64,000 nucleotides of DNA from Simmondsia chinensis (taxonomy: Eukaryota > Streptophyta > Magnoliopsida > Caryophyllales > Simmondsiaceae): the NCBI GenBank assembly GCA_018398585.1, contig JAGTTD010000001.1, positions 14,510,501-14,574,500 on the forward strand. The letters are read 5' to 3'. Below the pieces are notes generated by a model. It worked only from the letters and a program-made list of their open reading frames with translations. It had not been told where the DNA came from and searched no databases. Positions 10,350-20,940 of this stretch are shown in pieces. The position numbers and the translations under genes are program-made. How positions within the stretch are numbered: the stretch's first letter is position 1; the number at the start of each line of letters is the position of its first letter.

Positions 10350-11798
10350 CTATAATTGAACTACCTCTGGCCTAATCACCTGACCTAAATCACAAATAAT
10401 AGATGCCGCCTTATGTGGCTGCTGCAACGAAGACTTATCAAACGTGACATCTCTACTCATCAGGAATTGCTTGAAGCGAACTCTTTTCTGCTTCCCATAA
10501 ATGCCATGTTCATCTGACTCTAACATAGATGCTGTAGAAACAGGCACTAATCCTATCACTGTGGAACTATCAAGTTCATACAGAGTTCTAACCCTTATGC
10601 CTTTCATCACAACTAGAGCACACTTACTGACCTTCAAAGCTCCACCTTGAGTTGTGTAATTGTATCTAACAGAATCAAGGATACCTAAAGAGATGAGATT
10701 CTTTCTCAAATCTGGAATGTGACGAACGTCACTCAAAGTTCTAATAGTGCCATCAAACATCTTAACGCGGATTGTTCCTATACCCAAAACTTTGCATACC
10801 GCATCATTACCCATAAGAACTGTTCCACCTTGAATTGATTCATATGTGGTGAACCAGTCTCTGTTGAGACAAACATGATAAGAACAACCAAAATTCAGCA
10901 TCCAATTATCGTTAGATCTAGACTGAGATTCGGTCACTAACAGAGCACCATCATCAAACTCATCTTCAACTACACTGGCTTCTGGGGGTCGTTTCTGATC
11001 CTTAATGTTATCAGCTTCTAATTTCTTCTTAAGCTTATAAAAATCTCTCTTCATGTGCTCTTTCTTATGACAGTAATTACATGATAAATCGTTATGTCTA
11101 GACTTAGACCTAAATGAGCTTGCACCAAAATCAGATCCTCTAGTCTCAGTTCTTCCTCTTATAAATAAACCACTTCCCAAGTTATTTACAAAACCTGACA
11201 ATTCTTTATCAACTCTTTCTTTACTCAGTAAGTTTCTCTTAAAAAAAAAAAAAAGTATGTTTCTCTTAACCTCATCAACAAAGATGGTTTTTCTACCACC
11301 ATAAATCATGCTTTCAATGAAGCCTTTATAAAAGGTAGAGAGTGAACATAACAACAACATAGCCTGATCTTCATCCGTAGGAACATCATCAAGCTCCCTT
11401 AATTCTTGAGTGATAGAATTAAACTCATTAACATGATTCTTAAGTGACATAATTTCTAACATACGAAAGGTGAACGACTGACGCTTAACTGCGAGTTTGT
11501 TGGATACTGGCTTGAAATAGAACATATCCTACAATTTCTCCCACAACTCCTAGGCAGTCTTCACTTCCAAAACTTTTGTTGAAACATCATCGATAAGACA
11601 CATTTGAATAGCGGTGAGAGCCCTTCGTCTAACTGCTCCCATTGTCCTTTTTGACAAACTCTCTGGTTTCTTCTCTTTTCCTTCTAAGGCTTACTTCAAG
11701 CTGTTATGACTTAAGAGGCCCTTAACGCGAACATGCCATAAACGGAAACTCCCTTGACCACCAAACTTCTCAAATTCAGATTTAACTACAGACGTCAT
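10350..11798 (-). pseudogene. Element C gag, zinc knuckle and protease
   Basis: From an ATG at 11798 the protein begins MTSVVKSEFEKFGG and continues in gag with several stops. From 11525 it is open for 391 codons: the gag core, a CCHC-type knuckle (CNYCHKKEHMKRDFYK, with Phe in place of the last Cys), then WMLNFGCSYHVC. In that motif the protease Asp-Ser-Gly has become Asn-Phe-Gly, so the enzyme should be inactive. After the GIGTIRVKMFDG and VRHIPDLRKNLISLG motifs, the frame jumps to an integrase/RT linker (KRVRFKQFLMSRDVTFDKSSL), showing an in-frame deletion. A run of Phe/Lys near 11240 marks a homopolymer expansion. Confidence 0.85.
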
Positions 11799-11820
11799 AG
11801 TACCAAATCGAATAAACAGG

Positions 11821-11832
11821 GCTCTGATACCA
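11821..11832 (-). other. Primer-binding site of element C (tRNA-Met)
   Basis: GCTCTGATACCA on the plus strand is the reverse complement of TGGTATCAGAGC, the plant initiator tRNA-Met primer site. It lies two bases from the 5' LTR. Confidence 0.88.
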
Positions 11833-11834
11833 AT

Positions 11835-12451
11835 TGTAAGGAAAAACTTGAACAAATTTCATATGATATGATATGATATCAATTTGTTAGGAATCTGGAC
11901 AAATCTGATATTCTATGATACCAATTTATGAATGAAGTAATATCTTCCTAATGCGGTACTTAATACCTAAGAACCGGATTCGATTCAAACACTATCACGC
12001 ACAAGAGAAGTAAATAACAGGATAAAAGAGAATAAACGAAGGAGATATTGATTTACGTGGAAAGCCCTTCTTCAATTGAGAAGGGAAAAACCACGGGCAG
12101 AGATGGAGATTCTTTATTAATCGAAATAATAGAAGAATTACGAAGGCACTTCCTCTGAACGAGGTCTATGGAAGAATTACAAAATCACTTCCTCTCTCTT
12201 TCTCTTAAAGATGGCTCAACTTTATTTGGATTGGATACCTAAAACTGAAACCCAGAACATCTATTTATACTAAGCATACTAGGGCACGCGTGTTTGGGCT
12301 CCTGATCGATCAGTAACTCCCAATCGATCAGCGGACTCTCTAGATCCGTGTTCTCTCTGCGTACTTCCCGACCAATTGGCTTCTCACCTTGTCGATCCCC
12401 TTGCTCACGGTCCTCTTCATAAATCTAAGGAATTTGAGACATATCCTAACA
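11835..12451 (-). repeat. 5' LTR of element C
   Basis: It runs TGTAAGGAAA to CCTAACA on the plus strand. The first 90 bp consist of two diverged modules of about 45-50 bp, each ending GATAYCAATT (11875-11884 and 11917-11926), the same word as the adjacent primer site. See findings. Confidence 0.82.
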
Positions 12452-13628
12452 AAAAAATTGTCCCTTTTTCTAGACATTCCTGATTGGTCTTATCTAGGTA
12501 TCATGTTCCATGGTTATTTGCAGTGTTTCCTGTGTCTTTTAAATGGGAGGATACAGCAGATCCATGTCCCAAAGGTCAAAATTTTGACTAAGTATGACAT
12601 CTTTAGGTGGAGAACTCGCCCAAAAGCTCAGCCCATCTATCTCTTCGATTTTAATTAGGAAGCCATTCATTTCCTCTAATCCATGTCATACCTGTTGTAA
12701 GTGATCCTTTGATGAATTTGTGGCACCATGCGCTTTGGTTACTTGCCTTATTACTAGCCGATAATAACTATATACCTCCAAACTCCATGCTTCTACAACC
12801 TGGCCATCTTTATATCTCTCACTAGGGGCTCATAGTCAACTTCGCAATTTGTTGTGTTTTAAGTTAAAGCCTGGAGCATATCGAAATCAGAACCCTTCGC
12901 AGTTCTCTATAAGTAAATCGGCGCTACCATAATCTCTATTTTAGGATCTATTAACAAAAAGCAGTCAGGAAATAAGTTTTTCTTTTCTGGGTTCTTCTCT
13001 CATTATATTCTGCTTTGACATCTCATTTAAGTGGAAGTCAGCAAGGAAATCAGCTAGAGCTTGAGACTAGATTATCGATCGAGGTTTGTAGCTTGTGTCA
13101 TACTTTTGGAGTTCAACTTCCTAGACCAGCACCCTTCATGAGATTTCAAGCTTTTGTAGTGACTTTCAAAAGTTTAGTTTTTAAGGACTGTAATATTGTG
13201 TTGCAGGATGTTTAGACAGAGTTTGCAGGATGCTAACCAAAGGCTGGGGCTAATTTCTCGGGTTTAAGATATATGCACTTTAAATTGCTGAACACTTGAC
13301 TCAGATATTAGATTACATGCGTTAGGTCTTATTTTGTTTCACAATCAGTACTATGTTAACGGTATCAGCAAAGGTGGCTATATATAAAAACAACTCTTCT
13401 TCGAGTGTCGACAACGCCATTGTCGACAAATGGTGGAGATTCTCCTTCAACTAAAGGGAATGCCTCTGAACATTCCTCATTCTAAGACTTGAAAAAATGA
13501 GAGAGCTTTTCCAGTTGAGTGGTTATCAAACCTATTGAACGATGCTAGACATCCAATGAGCTTCTATACCACTTTGCTGGTTCTGGGTTCTTTCATCTCA
13601 AGCAGAACTCAAACTTTGGTGAGGTTGA
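12452..13628 (-). pseudogene. T1 RNase H and RT-connection remnant
   Basis: Minus-strand reading gives, near 13010-13110, QKYDTSYKPRS followed by SQALADFLADF, the Tat/Ogre RNase H entry (YKPRTAIKGQALADFLAEF). Nearer 13560 it gives connection-domain traces (NHSTGKALSFFQVL). Nearer 12460-12640 it gives traces of the region before integrase. Many stops and frameshifts. Position and order agree with the other T1 pieces. Confidence 0.6.
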
Positions 13629-14051
13629 TGTTGTGATTCAAGATAAATCTTGATCATAACCTAAAAATAATAGAGTATGAGATGAGAAAGAAGTGAGTAG
13701 AAATGAGAGATAGAGGGAATATGAAGATGCGAGAGAGAAATCAAGTGTTTATCATTCAATAATTCCATTCTTAAAAGAGAATCTACTATTTATACTAAAT
13801 CTAGAATATGAACAATACAATGCATCTAGACATCTTCACTTAATTGACTTACCCACTCTTAGCCGCCAATCTTGACTTGTTTAACTAACATTTGACTTAC
13901 CTTAACTTGTACAAGTAAACTAAAGAGGTCACATTAGGTTAATTGGCTAATTTTCCCTAACATGAAGTACTAATTAAACTAATACTAAGAACTTAAACTA
14001 CTTTATTACAACCAATGACTTGTACTTAACTCCAAATCCCTAGTCATGACA
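13629..14051 (-). repeat. 3' LTR of element E
   Basis: It runs TGTTGTGATTC to CATGACA. An inverted repeat, 13630-13644 with 13647-13660 (one bulged T, one G:T-type mismatch), lies at the U5 end. The GAGTATGAGATGAGAAAG block is shared with the LTR of D and, more loosely, with B. Confidence 0.9.
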
Positions 14052-14553
14052 ATACTCCCCCCTATAGAAATTCTTGTCCTCAAGAATCGTAGTAGAGAGT
14101 TGTGACTTAAAGAATCCTTATTGTTGTAGAAGTTGAGGCTGAAGAGCGCTTTATTGGTGCAGTAACATCTGAAATATGAACATTTGGATCTGAATCTGAA
14201 TTGCAACTTGAAGACTTGCTATTTGATGTTGGTCTCTTACTGTTTTTGATGTTACAACATAGAAACAATTCCCCATAAACCTAATATCATGCTATCTTCC
14301 ACTTGCCGAAGCATTACCTAAGCATATGAGGTGCTTCTTATTGATGTACAGCTACTGTCAATAGTGGAAGTTGTGATGCTTAACACTCGTGTTGATGATG
14401 CAGCTTTGAAGAATTTACATCAGGAGGTCTACCACTGACCAAAATAACCAAACTCTAGTGTAGCCCAACATCACTACTTTGTAGCTGAACTGTACTGATG
14501 GCCCATAACATAGCAGCTGTAACCCAAGAACCTCAGCCCTTTCAATTGCCTAA

Positions 14554-15240
14554 TCACTCTTTCATGGAACCAAAAGTCTCTCGTGCTGTTAACCTGGCAA
14601 AACTCAGCTCTTTTCTTGCTTTGGAAAGCCTCTCAGCTGAACTCAAGTTCTCAATGCTCCCATGAATAAAGCTTGCACATTCCAGTGTCCATTTAGCATT
14701 TAGTTGATCTTCCTCAGAATGGCTTCCACTGTCATTCAAAATTAGCCAAGCTCTAACTCCATTACTCTTACCGATGAGCTCCTTGTCTCGGCTGCTGCAG
14801 CAAGCATGTTTGTTCTTACTAGTGGAACAAGCTGTAAGCTTAAATCATTGCAAATTTGCTCCTCGAATTTTAGCCAACATCCTAAATTCCAAGAACCCAA
14901 TCACTCTTATGCGAAAATTATATGATTTTATGCTGAAAATTTCATTGAAATCAGTCATTTTCATGACTGGAAATTGACACTTAGCTTTCTTCAAAACTTC
15001 AAGGACTTTTCGAGCAAATCCGGACATATGCTTCCTAACATCTTCGAACAAATGTCGAACAATTGCTGATCTGCACATGTTGTCTTTGCTAAACTGCTCA
15101 ATTTGACCAGCTGAAAGTGTTCCTGAACTCACCTTTAGTTCCTCAATACAAGCATTTTGGTTTGTATTATCACACTGATCAATTTTTCCAACCTTTATGT
15201 GACCTTGAGCCTCACTCAAGTGATACTCAGGAGACCTCAC
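14554..15240 (-). pseudogene. Element E: downstream unidentified reading frames
   Basis: Two minus-strand frames, 14845-15240 (131 codons) and 14554-14739 (61 codons), lie 3' of the main ORF and within the LTR pair. I recognise no domain. The first has SSGTLSAGQIEQFSKDN, loosely like GGTFSAEQCHSVKK of element D. They are probably broken parts of one former coding region. Confidence 0.35.
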
Positions 15241-15637
15241 ATTTGCTTACACTTTAGGAGGATACCCTTTACCCATAGCTCGAATAACACAGACCTCTAA
15301 CTCTTATCTTGTCACCCCTATAAATTCAGTACTAGAACCCATCAAAACCAACATGGCATGACCTTTAAGTCAAAACATGAACTCTTTATTGCCATTACAT
15401 TCGATCCATCGAGCCTTCCCCTTCTTTCTTCTCGCTTTTGAGCTAGTTTTGAGCTCAATTCTTTCAATCCTTTGGCTCCAAGAATGAGATTAACTTATCT
15501 AACAAAACATATGCACTGCTGACTTCATACTCACTGATCTCAACGGATTACTCCTTTTCCCTTAGTTCAGGTGGCCTTTTGTTAGTGTTCTTAGATGAAT
15601 AAACACCAGCTCCACTCAATTATGCCTGCATTTGGAT

Positions 15638-17011
15638 CTAGTCTAGAAAATTTTCCAGCTGAACAGATCGATCTACAGCAGTAATAGCCTGATGTTTCAC
15701 TGAGTTTGGTTGCATTGCAGTAGCATCACCCTGATTCCTTGCTGAACTTGTATGATTGTTGATAGACTTCTTCATTCTCCTTGCCTTTTTCAACATCCTT
15801 TTGATCCAAGAAGGTTGTTTAAGTCTATAAATTGACCACAACACCATCTTAGGCTGCCTCAATTTCAAGTTCTTAAACATGTAAAGCTTGTCAAGAATCA
15901 CTTTATTTGATTTAAGAAGTAGGAAATCTGGAGGTCTCCCCTTATAGAACAAGATTGGTGTCATTAATGCTCTTAATTTATTGCTTGAAAAGCACTTCTT
16001 ATGACTAAGACAAATTTCCAACTTGATGTCACTTTTAGGCTGCAAGAACAGCTTCAATTGCAACATTCTAAAGCTTAGAACTTCTATTTTCGCTTGCACA
16101 TCCTTTGCTGCAACTTTCAGTGGTTCTTTAGCTTGCAATGGTACACTTTCATTTTGAATTGTGGTTGTCACTGCAGCGGTAAGCTTCTGAATTTTAGCCA
16201 AATCAAGTCTACTCTGAGTCTTAAGGCCTTGTGTGATGTTAATGTCCTGACTTGCAGCTACAGCACTTGATTCCCAACTAAATCTAACACTGCCAGTTGA
16301 GTTTTGATCCAATTCCTGCTCCATTTTCTGCTGCAAATGTTGTATTCCTTTCCAAGTGATGTTACGTTTCTCCTTTTCTGGACCAAATGGTTCCAATTGA
16401 ACAAGATTTTTAACTTTAAAATCATTTACTTGTAGCATTGAAGGATCAAGCACATGTATTACTTCTACTACATCACTCTCATCTTGGATTTTCCAATCAT
16501 GTTGCTGTTGTACCAATTCTATCTGGTCCAATGAGTGCAATGTTGCATCATTCATCTAATGTGCTGCTGCAGTTTTCATATTTAAGCTGATTCCATCACT
16601 ACCAGTCATGTTTTGCTCACATTCGTGTTCAATTCTCTGCTGCGAGTGTTGACGAACTTCCCAAGTAACCTTAAGTTCCTCCTTAGCTTGACACTTAGTA
16701 GGTCCTATCACCTCAATCTCTCCTCCCATATCCATACATGTCTTGAGGTAGTTTATGTCTAAAACAAAACATTCATCATATTTGTTTCTCTCGTGTAATG
16801 AATTGAAGGCTAAATCGGCCCTCCATCTCATATAATAACTACTATGAGCAATAACCTCATTATTGGAAGATGAGATCACTTTGATACTTTCAAGAGGACC
16901 ATAAGGCCAAAATACTTGGTAAAGGCTATCCCCATCTATGGAGTAAACAGGCTTCAAGACTTTGATCAAAAGCCTAGCATCATAGGAAGGTTTGTCCATA
17001 ACAACATCCAT
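15638..17011 (-). CDS. Element E main ORF with PTB-like RNA-recognition motif
   Basis: Two frames (16556-17011 and 15638-16555) are in register and separated by one stop at 16556-16558, making a 457-codon unit. Residues about 12-90 resemble an RRM of polypyrimidine-tract-binding proteins: LLIKVLKPVYSIDGDSLYQV, FWPYGPLESIKVI, a middle alanine/tyrosine strand, and SLHERNKYDECFVLDINYL. These align in order with LxVTVxNxxYPVTxDxLxQVFSPYGxVEKI and LxGRNIYDGCCxLDIxYS. A repeated module follows (KVTWEVRQHSQQRIEHE and NITWKGIQHLQQKMEQE). The C-terminal part is basic, with the GRPPDFLLLKSNK motif. The likely role is RNA binding, by inference. The start is the first ATG after a leader of about 730 nt. 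The RRM call rests on remembered family patterns. Confidence 0.65.
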
Positions 17012-17724
17012 CTTTATTTAGCACAATTCAACAACATCAAGAATTTTGCAGACAAAGAAGCAGTCTAACACAATTCAGCTCAATTCAGCTAAACTAAGGG
17101 CAACTTCAGCCAGAATGAACTACCAAAGCAAGATTCAAGGTTAACTGTTAAAGTTCAACTATATCAATTTAAATTTCCATCTAAAGCGAATCAAAGAACA
17201 GCAGATCGATCAAGAATTCGATGTATTGAACCTCTATTCACGTGTGAAATTAGCAAATATGAACAGATTCAGCTAACAAACTGCAGTAACAGTAAGCTCC
17301 CCAAACCAGAAGCACGAACCATTGAAAGTTAGGTTGAATGCTCCAGTAACAAAAGATCTCAAGAATTTACCTCGATCTGAAGATAATTCAGTAAGTTCAA
17401 ATAGAAATCTTGAGCCAATGCAAGCTGAACAACAGAACCACAAGCTTTTGAACTAAAATCTTGATTCAATGTAACCTGAACACAGAACTCGATATCATCG
17501 CAACACTAGTTGAAGAATCTGGACAATTAAGCACAATTTCTTGATCTAAAGTCAGCTGAACTGTATAACCTAGGTTAAATGCAGTATGAACTAAAAGTCA
17601 GAACATTTTAGGCATAATTTCTTGATCAACACAACCTAATCAAGAACTTGCTATCAATTAGCTTGATCTAATGCTTTGCAATCAAATTGAACTTAATCAA
17701 CTCAATCGGAAGCATATTTCACAA
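17012..17724 (-). other. Element E 5' leader, no ORF
   Basis: This untranslated stretch lies between the primer site and the main ORF start. It is rich in short CAGCTGAAC/AATTCAGCT-like words and has no supported frame. It may hold packaging signals, but nothing in the sequence proves that. Confidence 0.4.
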
Positions 17725-17736
17725 GATCTGATACCA
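17725..17736 (-). other. Primer-binding site of element E (tRNA-Met)
   Basis: GATCTGATACCA, reverse complement TGGTATCAGATC, matches the initiator tRNA-Met primer site with one mismatch. It is two bases from the 5' LTR. Confidence 0.82.
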
Positions 17737-17738
17737 AT

Positions 17739-18147
17739 TTTTATGATTCAAGATAAATCTTGATCATAACCTAAGGATAATAGAGTATGAGATGATCAAG
17801 ACGTGAATAAAGACGAGAGATAAAGAGAATATTAAGAAGTGTTTATCATTCAATAATTCCTTTCGTATAAGAGAATCCATTATTTATACTACATCTAGAA
17901 TATGAACAATAGATTGCATCTGGACATCTTTGCTTAACCGACGTACCTGCTCTTAGCTGCCAATCTTGACTTGTTTAAATAACATTTGACTAACCTTGAC
18001 TTATACAAGTCAACTAAAGAGGACGCATTAGGCTAATTGTCTAGTTTCCCCTAAATGAAGTACTAATTAAACTAATACTAAGAACATTAACTACTTTATT
18101 ATAACAAATGCTTCTTAGTACTTAACTCTAAATCCCGGGTCATGACA
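17739..18147 (-). repeat. 5' LTR of element E
   Basis: It pairs with 13629-14051. The terminal TG is mutated to TT on the plus strand. The U5 inverted repeat (TTATGATTCAAGAT with ATCTTGATCATAA) is kept. Confidence 0.88.
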
Positions 18148-18900
18148 GTTGATTCCAATTCATCAAGAACTCACAATAATCCCTAAGAACTTGCCTTTAG
18201 GGATTTGAAAGGAGTATTTTGGCTGGTTTAGCCTCATGTGATGGGCTTTGAGGGCCTCCAGTGTTTCTCTTAGGTCTGAGATGCGGTTGCCTCCGGCCAC
18301 CAACTTGATTATCATGTCATCAACATATACTTCCACATTCTGAAAAATTTGTTGCGACAAACTTTGGCCACCACTGATACATTGCTCCCATATTCTTCGA
18401 ATTGAAAGGCATGACAGTATAGCAAAAACTCCTCATCCAAAGAATCTAACTCGCTTTGATGATAACTAGAAAATGCGTCCATTAGACTAAGCAATACACC
18501 CCCGGCCTTAGAATCGACCAACTTATCAATTTTTGACGAAAGATATGAATCATTTAGATAGGCTTTAATCAAACCTATAAACTCCACACACATACAGAAA
18601 CTCTTGTTTTGCTTTTTTACCATGACTACATTGGCCATCCATTATGGATATTGTACTTCATGGATGACAGCTGCATGTTTGATAGCTTGGTTTTGATGCC
18701 TTTGTTCCTCTCACCACAAAAGTGCCACCTCTTCTGTCTTACAAGAATATGGTCTAGTCAAAGGTTAAGTTTATGGCTAATGATGTTCTCATCTATCATG
18801 GGCATTTCTTAATTGGAAACGCAAGGACTTCCCAATCAATATTTTAGTAATTATTGGAGATTCTTCAGGTTTTATTCTAACTGAACCCCCACTTTGGCCA
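18148..18900 (-). pseudogene. T1 reverse transcriptase remnant (Tat/Ogre gypsy)
   Basis: Minus-strand frames give QKRWHFCGERNKGIKTKL (RT entry), WMANVVMVKKQNKSFCMCVE, then AYLNDSYLSSKIDKLVDS, LSLMDAFSSYHQ, the catalytic NVEVYVDDMIIK, and LNQPKYSFQIPKGKFLGIIVS. These follow the Tat pattern WLANVVMVKKxNGKWRMCVDF, KDSYPLPRIDxLVD, and YVDDILVKS. The YVDD box is readable, but stops and shifts break the protein. Confidence 0.8.
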
Positions 18901-19828
18901 TTCATTCCTAGTTTATCTTAAGCTGTTCTCTCTCTCCCATATTCATTTCTCCAATTTCACACCCCTGTTTCCCTATAAGCAATTGGGCAATTCCTGGTAT
19001 TTAGCAGATTTTACACTTTTGTTGGCTTGGGACTTTCGAGGAAGAAAAGTAACATTCTCGGACGGCACACTATACTTATTTCATGAATACTATAGTTTCA
19101 TTTGCGAACTCAAACTTCATAGTGAGATAGTAAGTGAAAACTTCTACTATTAGTTGATTAAGTGTGGGTTGCCAATTGGATCGTCGCGAGGTTGGCATGC
19201 ATCATCTTTCATAAAGATTATACATGGACAATGCTAGCTTTTCTTCGCCTATTGATTTTCTTCATATGCTGCTCGATGATTATGATGTCTAAGTGTGGGA
19301 GCGAACACTTTATAGATCTGTCCCTAGGAAACCATTGCAATGATCTTCTTGGGATGACCACACATGTTCACAAACACCCCGCCCTATGGCGTTAGACTAT
19401 CGCATCGCAGTGGGGCTGGGTGTGGAATTTTGTTGACCAAGATCTTTAATTTTATGGTCATTTATATAGTCATTGTGACAAATTTGGAAATATGAGAAAA
19501 CAAATTTCTTGGCCATCATTCCATATTCGAGCTCGAGCTTGAGCTATTAACTATCGATTTGAAACTGCCCTCCCCTTCCATGTTTGCTCGAATTCTTCGC
19601 TCCTTTACATATGCCTATTACTTTCATATTGTGGTCGTATTTCGTGGCATTTCCTTAACTAATAAATTACCTCAGGAGATGAATCCTTGGCCCATAAATA
19701 GGCTTCCTTGGAGGATTGGTAGACACACAGAAACAGTGAAAGTGATTCCCTTTTTTCTCTCACATTTATGTTTCTCGTGGTTGTTCTTCCTAATCCATTT
19801 GGATCAAATTGGGGCACACTCTAGTCAA
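18901..19828 (-). pseudogene. T1 gag-protease region, heavily decayed
   Basis: The position between the RT entry and the gag-like frame implies gag/protease sequence, but I can read only weak traces in broken frames. No intact motif was found. Confidence 0.3.
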
Positions 19829-20314
19829 TCACTGATAGTACACTTTAGTTGTGGGTGTCGTGTTAACTCTTAGAGTCAGAGTGCCATTTGGCCCCATGGT
19901 ATTGGTAAGGGGTGCTTCTCCTATCTTACCTTCCTTTAAGAGAAGGTTAGCTTCCCATGGCTTGCTACTCGTGTCTCCAATAGACTCACTCGCTGATTTG
20001 CTCCATCCTGCGGGGTGGGGCTGGCTGACTTTCTTCTCACGGCATTTCGGCCCCAGTCCTTGGGTTCCCCACTCCTCTTCCTGACCTGGTAATTCTTCAT
20101 GTCCTCGGCTCATAACTTCAGAACTTTTATCCTTGGACAAATTGGGCGTTTGTAGCGGTTGTTCCTCCAACTTGTGCAGCAAGTGATCGAGTAAGCCATG
20201 AACATCCCTTAACTGTTGTTTTGATATGTGTTCAGCCCCTTTGCTCGATTTAGTGGGATCAGGGGAACCTGTTGGTTCAATCATGGTCTCAATCCTTCTC
20301 ACAGATGGTGCCAA
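19829..20314 (-). pseudogene. T1 gag N-terminal reading frame
   Basis: A 161-codon minus-strand frame starts just inside the primer-binding site and is rich in Glu, Lys, Ser and Pro (DVHGLLDHLLHKLEEQPL). Its position right after the LTR and primer site is where Tat-type gag starts. The sequence itself is not diagnostic. Confidence 0.45.
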
Positions 20315-20317
20315 TTA
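20301..20317 (-). other. Putative primer-binding site of T1
   Basis: On the minus strand, TTGGCACCATCTGTGAG lies beside the LTR boundary. It resembles the TTGGCGCCGTCTGTGGG word next to the 5' LTR in many plant Tat-lineage elements, with a few changes. It differs from the tRNA-Met sites of C, D and E. Confidence 0.6.
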
Positions 20318-20940
20318 TGTTTACGACAAATTTGACCGGTGTGTTTACTCGTCGTAATAGAGTTTGGTATGGGGTGGGATTTGTAAGGATGACTGAACTT
20401 AAGCTCTCGGAGCAAAAGGAACCACCAAGATCCCATTCTTCACTAGGATAACTTGCTCATCATCCTATTTCTTTCTCGTCCTTCCTTTGTATAGAGGTTC
20501 CTAGCTGCTTGCTTCTGGGTGCTTGTGCTTGGTCGCCGATCTTTTGATGCCATTGGAAGGTCGCCACTGCCAGGGTGCCTATGCTAGGTCACCGCTCCTA
20601 AGGCGCCTATGGTAGATCGTCATTCCTTGGGTGCCATTGGTAGGTCACCACTCCTAGGGCACCAGTTCTAGGTCGCCATTCATTGGGCGCCATTGGTAGA
20701 TCGCCACTCCTAGGGCACCTATGTTAGGTCGCCAATCCTTGGGAGCCATTGGTAGGTCACCGTTCCTAGGGCGCCTATGCTAGGTCACCGCTCCTAGGGC
20801 GCCGTTGGTAGGTCGCCACTCCTAGGGTGCATATGCTAGGTCGCCGCTCCTAGGGCACCTGCGCTAGGTCACCATTTTCTTATGCACCTATCTGTGCGGG
20901 GGGTATGAATATTAACAGGATCCTCCTCAAATGACCCAGA
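20318..20940 (-). repeat. T1 5' LTR region (right boundary uncertain)
   Basis: It begins TGTTTACGAC on the plus strand next to the primer site. It contains the 28-bp minisatellite below. The outer end is not clear; element F coding traces begin by about 21100. Confidence 0.5.
20530..20874. repeat. 28-bp minisatellite, about 12 units
   Basis: Units are of the type AGGTCGCCACTCCTAGGGCG followed by CCTATGCT, exactly 28 bp each with substitutions only. Two subtypes, ..CCTAGGGCGCCTATGCT and ..CCTTGGGCGCCATTGGT, partly alternate, suggesting a 56-bp dimer history. Confidence 0.92.

Larger units (their letters stand above)
9374..12451 (-). mobile_element. Element C: internally deleted Copia (Tork/Tnt1-like)
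   Basis: A minus-strand Copia element with both LTRs (9374-9963 and 11835-12451), a tRNA-Met primer site (11821-11832) and a polypurine tract (about 9964-9985, AAGGTGGAGATTT on the minus strand). The interior is only about 1.9 kb: gag, zinc knuckle, protease, a short integrase/RT linker and the last residues of RNase H. Most of integrase and RT is gone. It interrupts T1 between integrase and RNase H. I could not find a matching 5-bp target duplication (left flank GAAGG, right flank AAAAA). Confidence 0.85.
13629..18147 (-). mobile_element. Element E: complete non-autonomous LTR retrotransposon with foreign-looking ORF
   Basis: Two LTRs (13629-14051 and 17739-18147) flank 3.7 kb. A polypurine tract (about 14052-14068; GGGGGGAGTATTG on the minus strand) and a tRNA-Met primer site (17725-17736) fix the orientation as minus. 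The target duplication GTTGA is perfect (13624-13628 and 18148-18152), inside the T1 RT. No RT, RNase H, protease or integrase is present. The interior carries a 457-codon frame with one stop, plus shorter frames. Confidence 0.92.

Noticed and set aside
9374..12451. Intact Copia element
   Set aside because: The protease active site is altered, and most of integrase and RT is deleted, so it is non-autonomous.
12389..12658. 89-codon plus-strand frame
   Set aside because: It crosses the border between the element C LTR and the T1 remnant, so it cannot be an old gene.
20530..20874. CRISPR-like regular repeat array
   Set aside because: Units are contiguous 28-bp repeats without unique spacers, in a plant retrotransposon; a minisatellite.
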